This document shows positions 32,439 through 41,135 of a stretch of 59,532 nucleotides of DNA, piece after piece. The stretch spans positions 1 through 59,532 of the forward strand of contig JAHXIV010000064.1 in assembly GCA_025655455.1 (NCBI GenBank). The letters are read 5' to 3'. The position numbers were made by a program, and so were the translations under genes. The stretch is from a gamma proteobacterium symbiont of Taylorina sp. (GTDB lineage: Bacteria > Pseudomonadota > Gammaproteobacteria > GRL18). Position 1 is the first letter of the stretch. The number at the start of each line of letters is the position of its first letter. The notes under the pieces are model-generated. The model had not been told where the DNA came from and ran no database searches. It saw only the letters and a list, made by a program, of their open reading frames with translations.

Positions 32439-33305
32439 ATGGTTAATTTCACCAATGTTAGAATCGTAATACTCATAATTACAACCCTTATGTTTTTAGC
32501 TGTATCAGAATTAAGTGCAGCCCCTCCAGGTCAAGTAAATAATGAAGTCTCAGCTAATGCCATGTATGTTAAGTATGCCTCTGTGGATTGGGTAGAAGGA
32601 GAACTCTTGATTAATGGCACTGGATTTCCTGATGACGCAGATTTATTAGCTATTATGCTAGGTGATGATAAATTAGAAGACATTAAGACCGATGTTGATG
32701 TTGATGGTGACGGTATTGGTGACGGTATTGTTTCTGCAAAACTTCCTGGCGCATTAATGCCCTTGTATGCTTTTCAAGGAGACATACTGCTAGTTGTTAC
32801 CAATAATGAAAAACCAGTGAGAACAGCAAGCTTTATGTTAACCATTGGTGCTGTTGGGCCACAAGGCATAAAGGGAGATCCGGGAATTCAAGGTTTACGA
32901 GGAATTCAGGGTATAAAGGGAGATCAGGGAGATCCGGGAGATCCGGGAATTCAGGGTTTACAAGGTATTCAGGGTATAAAGGGAGACACTACAGGTTTAT
33001 CTCTGACAGTCTTATTAGAAAATAGCAAGACTTGTCCAGAAGGGACTTTGCATGTTGGAAGTTGGTATGGAGATTGTCCGTCCACTCTTGGAACGGGATT
33101 ATATGATCCTTTGGGTATTAATACAGGGGTAAAAGCCAGGTACAGTGATTTGATGAATACCGTACAAAATGGTTGTGTATATGGGTTAAAAACAACATAT
33201 GCTGTTGTTCTTGGAATAACATCGCTCGGAATTCCTGTTTTAGGTGGGCCATTCTTAGTTCCAAATCCTAATGTAAAAGCAAGATGCTTAAAGATTGAAT
33301 TGTAG
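32439..33305 (+). CDS. Secreted collagen-like protein
   Basis: 288 residues. Signal peptide 1-27 (ILIITTLMFLAVSELSAA). Residues 40-145 resemble an IPT/TIG-like beta domain (VDWVEGELLINGTGFPDDAD) with a calcium-like DVDVDGDGIGDG. Residues about 148-185 are 12 to 13 Gly-X-Y triplets rich in GIQG and GDPG, made from near-identical DNA repeats. The C-terminal 100 residues have Cys in pairs (KTCPEGTL, YGDCPST, NGCVYG, ARCLKI) and probably form a trimer head. It has no coiled coil, unlike the first collagen-like protein. A GEMM-like leader RNA ends 39 bases upstream. Confidence 0.8.
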   Translation: MVNFTNVRIVILIITTLMFLAVSELSAAPPGQVNNEVSANAMYVKYASVDWVEGELLINGTGFPDDADLLAIMLGDDKLEDIKTDVDVDGDGIGDGIVSAKLPGALMPLYAFQGDILLVVTNNEKPVRTASFMLTIGAVGPQGIKGDPGIQGLRGIQGIKGDQGDPGDPGIQGLQGIQGIKGDTTGLSLTVLLENSKTCPEGTLHVGSWYGDCPSTLGTGLYDPLGINTGVKARYSDLMNTVQNGCVYGLKTTYAVVLGITSLGIPVLGGPFLVPNPNVKARCLKIEL

Positions 33306-33385
33306 TCACGAAGTTTCTGATGTGTAGTAAAAACTTTAAGTGAAGTTATACCAACCAAAATACAGCTTTGATGTATTGACCAAGC

Positions 33386-33417
33386 CTGATGTTTCTTTTT
33401 GAAGCGTCAGGCTCTTG
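33386..33417 (+). terminator. Weak terminator-like hairpin
   Basis: AGCCTGATG / CGTCAGGCT with a T-rich loop, about 80 bases after the collagen-like gene; followed by CTTGCTC rather than a U-run. Confidence 0.45.
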
Positions 33418-33545
33418 CTCATAAAGTCGGTTCAAGCTCCTGCTTCAAATAATATTGGCATTTTTTAAATAAAATATCACTCCATGCCTGATAATTGTAT
33501 CCTGACCTCAGTAAAGCTAATGAAAATAAATAATTTTATTGGCAC

Positions 33546-33575
33546 AAAAAGAAGTAAAGTGTATACTTCTTTTTC
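33546..33575. terminator. Terminator-like hairpin with flanking A and T runs
   Basis: AAAAAGAAGTA / TACTTCTTTTT around a short loop; the A-run before and T-run after would allow termination in both directions. Confidence 0.5.
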
Positions 33576-33688
33576 ACTACTAATGAGGGAAGTGTGGTAC
33601 ACAGTATGTCACACAGTATAGTACACAAAGAATTATTAATATTTTACTGTTAAATCAAGCGGTTATTGAGGTTTGTGTTATTAGGCTC

Positions 33689-33700
33689 TCGCCATCGCCA
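33689..33700. repeat. Possible right attachment site matching the tRNA-Ser 3' end
   Basis: TCGCCATCGCCA here differs by one deleted base from TCGCCCATCGCCA at the end of tRNA-Ser (29232-29244). A duplicated tRNA end is the usual mark of the far side of an integrated element; the match is short. Confidence 0.45.
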
Positions 33701-33776
33701 TTTTTTAAGATATATCCCTCCTCATTATTTACAATAAAAACAGTATCAATCAAAAAAAATAATCGAGTATTTCACT

Positions 33777-34343
33777 ATGAGTATTAAATCAGATCACTGG
33801 ATTCGCAATATGGCGAAAAATGAAGCCATGATTGAACCTTTTGAATTTAATCAGGTTAAAAATGTGAATGGCCAGAGAATTGTATCCTATGGTACTTCCA
33901 GTTATGGCTATGATGTACGCTGCTCAAGAGAATTTAAAATTTTCACCAATATTAACTCTGCTATTGTTGATCCCAAAGACTTTGATGATGATAGTTTCGT
34001 AGATGTTGAGTCAGACGTATGCATTATCCCCCCTAATTCGTTTGCATTGGCCAGAACGGTTGAGTTTTTTCGTATTCCCAGAAATGTATTAACAATTTGT
34101 CTGGGCAAATCTACTTACGCAAGATGTGGTATTATTGTCAATGTTACCCCCTTAGAACCTGAGTGGGAAGGACATGTGACCCTGGAGTTTTCAAATACTA
34201 CGCCTTTGCCTGCGAAGATTTATGCCAATGAAGGCGTTGCACAAATGTTATTTTTTGAATCAGATGAAGTTTGTGATGTTTCCTACAAGGATCGAGCTGG
34301 AAAATATCAGGGACAGACAGGTGTGGTGACACCTAAAACCTGA
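33777..34343 (+). CDS. dcd: dCTP deaminase
   Basis: 188 residues, standard size. Deaminates dCTP to dUTP for thymidylate synthesis; homotrimer in the cytoplasm. Conserved blocks: [30 protein letters not shown] with the catalytic Glu in that region, [28 protein letters not shown] in pieces, and the [12 protein letters not shown] tail. No other genes share its transcript apart from a doubtful 48-codon frame that starts 2 bases after its stop. Confidence 0.94.
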   Translation: MSIKSDHWIRNMAKNEAMIEPFEFNQVKNVNGQRIVSYGTSSYGYDVRCSREFKIFTNINSAIVDPKDFDDDSFVDVESDVCIIPPNSFALARTVEFFRIPRNVLTICLGKSTYARCGIIVNVTPLEPEWEGHVTLEFSNTTPLPAKIYANEGVAQMLFFESDEVCDVSYKDRAGKYQGQTGVVTPKT

Positions 34344-34345
34344 TA

Positions 34346-34492
34346 ATGAAAAATTCAATAATAGCCACCACTATCCCTTTTTCTTTTAAAGGTGAAAACT
34401 TTACCCGTCGACTCTCATTTCCTGATAATGGGATTAAAGTAAAACTTTCTCATTACTCAGCTATTACAATAAGATGTGAAATTATTTTTTGA
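34346..34492 (+). CDS. Possible short protein downstream of dcd
   Basis: A 48-codon frame beginning MKNSIIATTIPFSFKGENFT. The opening resembles the start of a longer family of proteobacterial hypothetical proteins, but the similarity fades after FKGENFT and the frame stops early. It may be the truncated relic of such a gene. No ribosome site is seen. Confidence 0.3.
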   Translation: MKNSIIATTIPFSFKGENFTRRLSFPDNGIKVKLSHYSAITIRCEIIF

Positions 34493-34728
34493 AGCTTCAA
34501 GTAGTCAAGGCGGGTAAGGACTTTGTCCCCTTAAAAATGTTTGCCTTGTTCTAGCCTCTAGCCAAAAGAATTATAGAGGATTTTATAAAATTCAAGTATT
34601 TTCAGTCTATTAAAAACTATAATATTCCTAAAAAAATGGCCATCTGAATATGATCTGGGATGTCTGATCTGATTGTTAGTGTACGCTCTTACCCTCATTT
34701 TATCACCTGTTTTATCCTTTCAAAGACT

Positions 34729-36189
34729 TCAGTCAGTTATCGTCACCTTAGTATTATCACTAGATACACTTTCAGCAATGATATTGGATGTAACATCTAA
34801 AGAAAAGATTCGCATTTCTACAACAGTAGCATCATAACCTTTTGGTAAAGGAAGAGAAAAAATAATCAAATCATCATGTTTAGTATAAGCTGAAGAAGTA
34901 AGGATTATCGTCTGCTTCGGAAATTCAGTATCACTGACATTTTCTTCTGCAAAAACAGGCGATGGAAGATTTACTTCCAGTAAATAACTATTAGCATCAG
35001 AATATTCTGTCCAGATAAATAGATTTGTTTTACCTCCGTAGAGTTTATCATTATCGATTGGTAGAACCCATGATGTACGAGGTACTATATCTTGTATAAC
35101 CGTTTCTTGTCCTGCTGTTAAGGTAATAAGTTTACCGTGTCTATCCGTGACATCAACTGTTCCACTAATGACAGTGACTTTTAATGTTCCATCTACTCCA
35201 TTTTGTGAATATTTGGTGGTGAAATTAGAAGTATTATTTGCTCTCTGTGTTGAATTACAAGACCCTGTTGCTTTAATATCTGCGAGTGCTGTATGGACTT
35301 TATAATCATTTGTATTAGTACAATCTACAGTAGTGGTAATTTCACCCCGAATTAGAGTATTAATATTTGTCGTTTCTTCTACTGGATTTAAAATGACAAT
35401 CGTTTCTGGTTTAACTTCAATAATACTGTCATCATCACGTTTAAGTGTTGTTGTTGAATCTTTAAGTGTTAATATAGCGCCTACATCTGGAATAGTACCA
35501 GAGGTAGTAGGTACTTCTATGGCTGTAGGCGTTATTGAAAAAGATTGGCCTGTTGTGTTTTGAACATTAGCAGTCAGAGTTTTAGAAAAAATAACATCAT
35601 TATTTGAAACAACATCTTTAATATATGCGATACCATCTCCATCTATCCTTATCTCATTAACATCTTCAAGGAGACTGTCATATAATGGCACAACAGCAGA
35701 AAATTTTTCAACATTATCAATAAAACATTTTATTTTTTCATCACTAGTCCACTTTATTGAGTAAGTGTGGTAATCAGAGATATCAAAATTATCAAAAGTT
35801 TCTCTATAAAATGTTCTTTCATTTCCATCATTAAAATCAATAAATCCATATATAGTATTTCCGTCAGACATATAAATATTTGCATCTACACGTTGTTCTT
35901 TTTCATTTACAACTCTTGTTTTATTCATTCTAATATACATAGTCCCTTGCTCATTAGGGAAAAATTTTGAAGTCACCTCCCATATTGTTCCTGAATTATC
36001 ACTAATGACAGAGCCTGCAGTTGAACTAGAATTACCACTAAGTTTTAGAATTGAGTCTTCGACTTCCATTGTCACAGCATTATCTCTATCAGTCCATTCC
36101 AAACCGAATAGACTAACGGCATATGTGTTTGACGCAAGCAAAATACAAATAAAGGCACTAATGATAAGAGGAAATAGATTCTTGAGCAT
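34729..36189 (-). CDS. Secreted protein with LamG-like and FecR-like domains
   Basis: 486 residues from ATG 36189; a GTG five codons earlier is possible. Signal peptide LIISAFICILLASNTYAV. Residues about 25-190 look like a concanavalin/LamG jelly roll (WEVTSKFFPNEQGTMYIRM, DISDYHTYSIKWTSD). Residues about 215-380 resemble a FecR domain (LTLKDSTTTLKRDDDSIIEV, LIRGEITTTVDC, GTLKVTVISGTVDVTD, ITLTAGQETVIQD). The last 100 residues are another beta domain. FecR domains without a membrane helix often occur in secreted proteins and not in sigma-factor signalling; no sigma factor is nearby. Likely surface-linked; role unknown. Confidence 0.65.
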   Translation of the reverse strand: MLKNLFPLIISAFICILLASNTYAVSLFGLEWTDRDNAVTMEVEDSILKLSGNSSSTAGSVISDNSGTIWEVTSKFFPNEQGTMYIRMNKTRVVNEKEQRVDANIYMSDGNTIYGFIDFNDGNERTFYRETFDNFDISDYHTYSIKWTSDEKIKCFIDNVEKFSAVVPLYDSLLEDVNEIRIDGDGIAYIKDVVSNNDVIFSKTLTANVQNTTGQSFSITPTAIEVPTTSGTIPDVGAILTLKDSTTTLKRDDDSIIEVKPETIVILNPVEETTNINTLIRGEITTTVDCTNTNDYKVHTALADIKATGSCNSTQRANNTSNFTTKYSQNGVDGTLKVTVISGTVDVTDRHGKLITLTAGQETVIQDIVPRTSWVLPIDNDKLYGGKTNLFIWTEYSDANSYLLEVNLPSPVFAEENVSDTEFPKQTIILTSSAYTKHDDLIIFSLPLPKGYDATVVEMRIFSLDVTSNIIAESVSSDNTKVTITD

Positions 36190-36257
36190 ATTTATTTTTC
36201 TCACTTTGATGTGCTAAATTAAAAGTATTGGAAACCATTCCATTCTCGGACAAGTTC

Positions 36258-37079
36258 CTAGTTTTCTGTCAAACCTTCCTGATAGGAAAGCAGTGTTGAG
36301 ATAAAGGTGGGCTTATCTGTTTCTTCCTGAATAATTTTAACCGGCAGGAAATTGAGTTCAGGAACACACCACAAAGTGATTTTCTTGTTCTGATGATAGC
36401 GCTGATGTTGTACTTTTAAAGCTTTATAACTGCCCATGGATGTAAAAACACGTTCTTCAGCCAGTATTTCAAAGTGGTATTCTTTAAGTTTACCACCGTC
36501 AGCTACTTTGAAACTGAACTTTTTTTCAGGTTGGTTGGCTAGTTTTAACATCAGGGATAGTTGATAGGAAAGCTTGTCAACAGTATTAACAGTAATCGGC
36601 ATTATCCACTGATTATGTTTATTGATATGGTGATTCGTCACCTGATTTTTTTCCCAGTCAAAATTGATTTCAACATTTTTTTTTGTTTTTTTCTTTCTGA
36701 TTTGTTTATAGCTATAAAGATCGGGGTGTATTTTCTGTTTGATTATTAGTCCCTTACTTTGTTCATCACGAGTTTCATCTTTTTTAAAAGCCAGCAAACC
36801 AATTGTCATTGAATAGGACTTAAAATGATACGCCTGTTGTCCATGACTATCGCTGCTCAGGCTCAGTGAGTTGGTGACATTAATGCCTTCCAGTCCCATT
36901 GCAGTGATCAGATAAGTGGCAACAAATGGTTTAAGTGTTTTTGGTGAAACTGATTCAGATTGTATTGGCGCTGTAAAAGAGTTTGAAGTTAGTAAGAAAC
37001 AGATAATAATAGATAATCTGCAGCTTAATTTTTTTAACTCAAGTCTGTATTGTTTTCTCATGCTTGAAGTCGCTTTCAA
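36258..37079 (-). CDS. DUF3108 periplasmic protein
   Basis: 273 residues with a signal sequence (LSIIICFLLTSNSFTA). The DUF3108 core is seen in FVATYLITAMGLEGINVTNSL, FDWEKNQVTNHH, DKLSYQLSLMLKL and the C-terminal LWCVPELNFLPVKIIQEE. Function unknown; in many gammaproteobacteria it is encoded directly after purN, as here (the frames overlap by four bases). A beta-rich lipid- or polysaccharide-related role has been suggested from the fold only. Confidence 0.85.
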   Translation of the reverse strand: MKATSSMRKQYRLELKKLSCRLSIIICFLLTSNSFTAPIQSESVSPKTLKPFVATYLITAMGLEGINVTNSLSLSSDSHGQQAYHFKSYSMTIGLLAFKKDETRDEQSKGLIIKQKIHPDLYSYKQIRKKKTKKNVEINFDWEKNQVTNHHINKHNQWIMPITVNTVDKLSYQLSLMLKLANQPEKKFSFKVADGGKLKEYHFEILAEERVFTSMGSYKALKVQHQRYHQNKKITLWCVPELNFLPVKIIQEETDKPTFISTLLSYQEGLTEN

Positions 37080-37732
37080 TTATACTCAGGATTATTGTTA
37101 ATGATGACCCGATTATCAATTAACTGCACTCGTTGCTGAGCAAACCACTGAATGACTTTGGGATAGGCCTGATGTTCTTCTGTTAATACACGACTTGCCA
37201 GGCTTTCTTTTGTATCATTTGCCAGAACAGGAATGGATTTTTGCAGGATCAAAGGTCCTCCGTCTAATTCAGTACTGACATAATGAATGCTGAGTCCATG
37301 TTCTTTATCACCATTTTCCAATGCTCGTCTATGAGTATGCAGACCACGATGTTTTGGCAGTAGGGAAGGGTGAATATTTATCATTTTACCAGAAAAGTGA
37401 TTGACAAAATCATCACTTAGAATGCGCATAAAACCAGCTAATACAACAAGCTTTGGCTGGTATTGTTCAATTTTTATGATGAGTGCAGTATCAAAAGCTT
37501 CACGACTGTCATATTTCTGATGAACAATTGTTTCTGTTGCTATATTGGCATTTTTAGCTCGCTGCAGACCAAATGCATCAGCAACATTACTGATGACGGC
37601 ACAAATTCTGGCATTGAGTGTTTTATCATTAATACGATCAATAATTGCCTGTAAGTTGCTGCCGCCTCCAGATATTAAAATAACGATAGGTAATGGACTG
37701 TCCGCAATGCTCTTATCCAGCGTGTTATTCAC
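37076..37732 (-). CDS. purN: Phosphoribosylglycinamide formyltransferase PurN
   Basis: 218 residues from GTG 37732, which overlaps the last codons of purM and gives a length near the usual 212; a TTG 13 codons earlier is less likely. Third step of purine synthesis: GAR plus 10-formyl-THF to FGAR. Conserved blocks: [15 protein letters not shown], the AGFMRIL motif, the [21 protein letters not shown] region with catalytic Asn/His, and the Asp in TELDGGPLI. It forms an operon with purM upstream and the DUF3108 gene downstream. Confidence 0.92.
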   Translation of the reverse strand: MNNTLDKSIADSPLPIVILISGGGSNLQAIIDRINDKTLNARICAVISNVADAFGLQRAKNANIATETIVHQKYDSREAFDTALIIKIEQYQPKLVVLAGFMRILSDDFVNHFSGKMINIHPSLLPKHRGLHTHRRALENGDKEHGLSIHYVSTELDGGPLILQKSIPVLANDTKESLASRVLTEEHQAYPKVIQWFAQQRVQLIDNRVIINNNPEYN

Positions 37733-38777
37733 TAATACTAACCGTTGGTATTTTTTGTGTACTGTTCTCAATCTTACCCAATGTGAATACGGTTTCGCCG
37801 GATTGTTGCAGTATTGTTAGTGCTTTTTCTTTATCTTCAGAAGCAACCACCACAACCATTCCAATTCCACAATTAAAAGTACGATACATTTCCATTGTTT
37901 CAATATTTCCCTGTTCCTGCAGCCAGTCAAATACGGCAGGTCTGTTCCAGCTGCTGCCGTCAATTTGAGCACAGGTATTTTCAGGCATCACTCTGGGCAG
38001 GTTCTCTAATAAGCCACCGCCAGTGATATGAGATAAGGAATGGATTTCAATTTCATTATGCAAAGATAATAAGGATTTGACATAGATTCGAGTCGGCTCC
38101 AACAGGCGCTCTCCCAATGTTGAACCATCAAATTCACTATTCAGTTCAGCACCGGATACTTCAATGACCTTACGAATTAATGAATAACCATTAGAATGTG
38201 GTCCGCTGGAAGCCAGTCCCAGTAAAATATCACCTTCTTTTACTTTTGAGCCGTCAATAATTTGATCTTTTTCTACAATACCCACACAAAAACCGGCCAG
38301 ATCATAGTCATCACCTTCATACATACCCGGCATTTCTGCCGTTTCACCGCCGGTAAGAGCACAGCCTGACTGGATACAGCCCTCACTGATGCCTTTTATT
38401 ACCGAGCTTGCAGTTTCAAGATCTAATTTTCCGGTAGCATAATAATCAAGGAAGAACAGAGGTTCAGCTCCGGCTACAATTAAATCATTAGAACACATAG
38501 CCACCAGATCAATGCCGATGGTATCGTGTTTTCCTATCATTAATGCCAGTTTTAATTTAGTACCAACTCCGTCAGTACCGGAAACCAGTACGGGATTTTT
38601 ATAGCGATCAAGAGGTAATTCAAATAAAGCACCAAAGCCGCCCAGACCACCGAGTACACCGGGTCTATGAGTGGCTTTGGTGTAGGGCTTTATGCGTTCG
38701 ATCAGTGAATTTCCTGCGTCAATATCAACCCCTGCATCACGATAACTGAGGGATTGTTTGTTTTTTTGCTGATCCAC
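37725..38777 (-). CDS. purM: Phosphoribosylformylglycinamidine cyclo-ligase PurM
   Basis: 350 residues. Makes AIR from FGAM with ATP in the fifth purine step. Conserved: [13 protein letters not shown] at the start, [33 protein letters not shown] in pieces, [11 protein letters not shown] and [12 protein letters not shown]. Full length and intact. Its stop overlaps the purN start, so the two are coupled. The upstream 570 bases hold a decayed PIN toxin and a REP-like repeat. Confidence 0.95.
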   Translation of the reverse strand: MDQQKNKQSLSYRDAGVDIDAGNSLIERIKPYTKATHRPGVLGGLGGFGALFELPLDRYKNPVLVSGTDGVGTKLKLALMIGKHDTIGIDLVAMCSNDLIVAGAEPLFFLDYYATGKLDLETASSVIKGISEGCIQSGCALTGGETAEMPGMYEGDDYDLAGFCVGIVEKDQIIDGSKVKEGDILLGLASSGPHSNGYSLIRKVIEVSGAELNSEFDGSTLGERLLEPTRIYVKSLLSLHNEIEIHSLSHITGGGLLENLPRVMPENTCAQIDGSSWNRPAVFDWLQEQGNIETMEMYRTFNCGIGMVVVVASEDKEKALTILQQSGETVFTLGKIENSTQKIPTVSISE

Positions 38778-38868
38778 TTGAATACTCCACTGAATGGTTT
38801 GAATGAAAACCCGATATTATACTCTTGAGTAATATAAAAGTAACAGAAATCATTTAAGGATTTTATTT

Positions 38869-39123
38869 TTATTTGTTGACGGCTTCCGGATTGTATAATA
38901 GCCATTCAGAAAGTAATAATATATGGTTGCGGTCAGCCAGTTTATTATAATATTTTTTATCGGCAGTAATGAGTTTTATATCCTGTGTAAAACAACCGCA
39001 TGGTATAAGGTATCAAAAAGGTGATGTTGGTATTGAATTGATAATTGTGCAGCTTGTTTATATACCATTAAGTTGTCATTGACCTCAAACATTAAAGCAT
39101 CCAATAGAGTGATATAGTCATAG
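38869..39123 (-). pseudogene. Decayed PIN-domain (VapC-like) toxin fragment
   Basis: Minus strand: one frame reads YDYITLLDALMFEVNDNLMV, YKQAAQLSIQYQHHLFDTLY and HAVVLHRI then a stop; after a one-base shift the next frame reads TQDIKLITADKKYYNKLADR, NHILLLSEWLL and ends at TAA 38869. Joined, this is the second half of a PIN toxin (LFDTLYHAV then LITADKKYY is the typical pair of conserved motifs with the Asp residues). The N-terminal part is missing. The frameshift is near 38985. Confidence 0.7.
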
Positions 39124-39255
39124 GTTTGTCAAATCAATCCGTCCCTTCTGCCAAAGAATAGAATCGACTACCCAATTTTTTAAATGAGAAGCTAAGTTCT
39201 TTAATTCATTATCAAAGGGGGTTCAAATATCAGATAATTCATATGTCAAAAAATT

Positions 39256-39290
39256 CACGCAGCAAGCTACGGGGAATTTAACCCGAGCAG
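39256..39290 (-). repeat. REP-like repeat, inverted copy
   Basis: Reverse complement contains CGGGTTAAATTCCCCGTAGC and CTTGCTGCG, matching 31843-31872 with only a few changes. Copies at distant intergenic sites in both orientations indicate a dispersed palindromic repeat. Confidence 0.55.
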
Positions 39291-39350
39291 ATAATTTTTT
39301 TTGTTTGGAAAAGAAATATCATACGCTAAAATATCAGTTATAATAAAGCC

Positions 39351-40358
39351 ATGAACTCAAAAAATAATCAATCCAGTGAAAATGATATCAGAGAATTTGA
39401 AGTTTCCAGCGACTCTTATAGTCAACGCCTGGATCAGGTCATGGTAGAATTTTTACCTGAGTATTCACGTTCTCGAATACAAAAATGGATAAAACAGGGT
39501 AATATTTTAGTTAACGGCAGCCCCAGCAAAGCTAAAATGAAGTTGAAAGGTGGAGAACACCTAAGTGTCCGTATTGAAGCAGAGGAACAGGGAGAATGGC
39601 AGGCAGAAAATATTCCTCTGGATATTATTTATGAAGATGAAAGTATTTTAGTTATCAATAAGCCGGTTAATATGGTGGTACATCCTGCTGCTGGAAATTA
39701 CACGGGTACTTTACTGAATGCTTTGTTATTCCACTGTCCTGATTTAATTAATGTTCCTCGTGCCGGTATTGTTCATCGTCTAGATAAAGATACATCCGGT
39801 CTTCTGGTTATAGCAAAAACATTGATTGCTCAGACACATCTGGTTAATCAATTGCAAAATCGTGCTTTTGAACGAGAATATGAAGCCATTGTGTTCGGAG
39901 AAATGACGGGTGGGGGGACTATAGATGCACCTATTGGTCGACATCCGACACAACGCATAAAGATGGCGGTAGTAAAAAATCCTGACAATGGTAAAGAAGC
40001 TATTACACATTATCGAATTAAGGAGAGACTGCATGGATATACCTGTGTTCAGATTAAACTGGAAACTGGTCGAACTCATCAGATTCGGGTGCATTTGGCA
40101 CATATCAATTATCCTGTGGTGGGTGATCCGGTTTATGCCGGGCGTCTTAGACTGCCGTCAGACTGTAGTGAATTATTAAAACAGTTTTTATTAGATTTTA
40201 AGCGTCAGGCTCTGCACGCCCGAAAACTGGGTTTATTACATCCACAAAGTAAACAATGGATAGAATGGGAAGTTGAAGCACCGGAAGATATGCAGCGGCT
40301 TAAAGCATTATTAAGAGAATTTGACATTTCATCCAGGAGTCGGAGTCAAATCAATTGA
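39351..40358 (+). CDS. rluD: 23S rRNA pseudouridine synthase RluD
   Basis: 335 residues. Forms pseudouridines 1911, 1915 and 1917 in helix 69 of 23S rRNA. N-terminal S4 domain (about 20-80: RLDQVMVEFLPEYSRSRIQK), then the catalytic domain with GIVHRLDKDTSGLLVIAK carrying the catalytic Asp, and GRTHQIRVHLAHINYPVVGD. It continues without a gap into pgeF (overlap of 4 bases), the usual rluD-pgeF pair. Confidence 0.93.
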   Translation: MNSKNNQSSENDIREFEVSSDSYSQRLDQVMVEFLPEYSRSRIQKWIKQGNILVNGSPSKAKMKLKGGEHLSVRIEAEEQGEWQAENIPLDIIYEDESILVINKPVNMVVHPAAGNYTGTLLNALLFHCPDLINVPRAGIVHRLDKDTSGLLVIAKTLIAQTHLVNQLQNRAFEREYEAIVFGEMTGGGTIDAPIGRHPTQRIKMAVVKNPDNGKEAITHYRIKERLHGYTCVQIKLETGRTHQIRVHLAHINYPVVGDPVYAGRLRLPSDCSELLKQFLLDFKRQALHARKLGLLHPQSKQWIEWEVEAPEDMQRLKALLREFDISSRSRSQIN

Positions 40359-41113
40359 TCCCAAATCAATTTATTATTCCTGACTGGAATGTCCCTGAAA
40401 ATATTAAATCATTAGTGACAAGTCGACAGGGGGGAAATAGTATTTTTCCCTATGATAGTTTTAATTTAGCTACTCATGTGGGTGATGATTCTATATTAGT
40501 AGAACAAAATAGAAGTGCGTTATCTAAATTATTACCTGCAACGCCAGTCTGGTTAAATCAAGTGCATAGTGATGTGGTGGTTGATGCAGCTGATGTGACT
40601 GGTGATATTGATGCTGATGGCAGTTATACAACACAGTGTAATATAGTGTCTGCTGTGATGACTGCTGATTGTCTTCCAGTACTTGTTTGTACCCGCCAGG
40701 GTGATGCTGTTGCTGCCTTGCATGCCGGTTGGCGTGGTTTACTTAATGGTATTTTAGAACAGGGTATAACAAAAATGCTGGATGCTTGTAAACGCCAGCC
40801 GGAAGATTGTCTTATCTGGTTTGGACCGACTATAGGCTCCGACAATTTTGAAGTCGGGGATGAAGTTCGACAGGCATTTATAGATAAGTCCCGGCATAGA
40901 GCAATAGTAGAACAGTATTTTAAAGCAGTAAAGGGTATGAAAGGTAAATGGTTAGCTGATCTTGTTAAACTGGCTGAATATAGATTATCACAAATAGGTG
41001 TTGAAAATTTCTCCGGCGGGGACTATTGTACTTATGCTGACAAGGAAAAATTTTATTCTTATCGACGTGATGGCATAACCGGGCGTATGGCCAGTTTGAT
41101 ATGGATTGAGTAA
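40355..41113 (+). CDS. pgeF: Purine nucleoside phosphorylase/laccase-domain protein YfiH
   Basis: 252 residues from a TTG start that overlaps the rluD stop (TTGA). DUF152/CNF1-like fold with the metal-binding His and Cys residues: NQVHSDVVV, MTADCLPVLV, AALHAGWRGLLNGI. Known members act on adenosine and inosine and, in E. coli, correct mis-incorporated L-Ser in peptidoglycan precursors. It is the second gene of the rluD operon; gcvR follows after 22 bases. Confidence 0.9.
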   Translation: MIPNQFIIPDWNVPENIKSLVTSRQGGNSIFPYDSFNLATHVGDDSILVEQNRSALSKLLPATPVWLNQVHSDVVVDAADVTGDIDADGSYTTQCNIVSAVMTADCLPVLVCTRQGDAVAALHAGWRGLLNGILEQGITKMLDACKRQPEDCLIWFGPTIGSDNFEVGDEVRQAFIDKSRHRAIVEQYFKAVKGMKGKWLADLVKLAEYRLSQIGVENFSGGDYCTYADKEKFYSYRRDGITGRMASLIWIE

Positions 41114-41135
41114 AGAGCAATAGAAAGAGAAAATT

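Larger units (their letters stand above)
33306..33776. other. Intergenic region at the right end of the island
   Basis: No gene supported. Contains two terminator-like hairpins (33386-33417 and 33546-33575), a tandem-like stretch GTACACAGTATGTCACACAG at about 33597-33616, and the att-like sequence at 33689-33700. The dcd promoter is near 33720-33765. Confidence 0.45.
38778..39350. other. Intergenic region with toxin relic and repeat
   Basis: 573 bases. Holds the purM promoter region, a decayed PIN-domain gene on the minus strand (38869-39123), possibly an antitoxin tail (39130-39225, reading LKNLASHLKNWVVDSILW) and the REP-like repeat at 39256-39290. The rluD promoter lies after 39290. Confidence 0.5.

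Noticed and set aside
32880..32990. Short DNA repeats as a CRISPR array
   Set aside because: They are the coding repeats of Gly-X-Y triplets in the collagen-like gene, in frame, without spacers.
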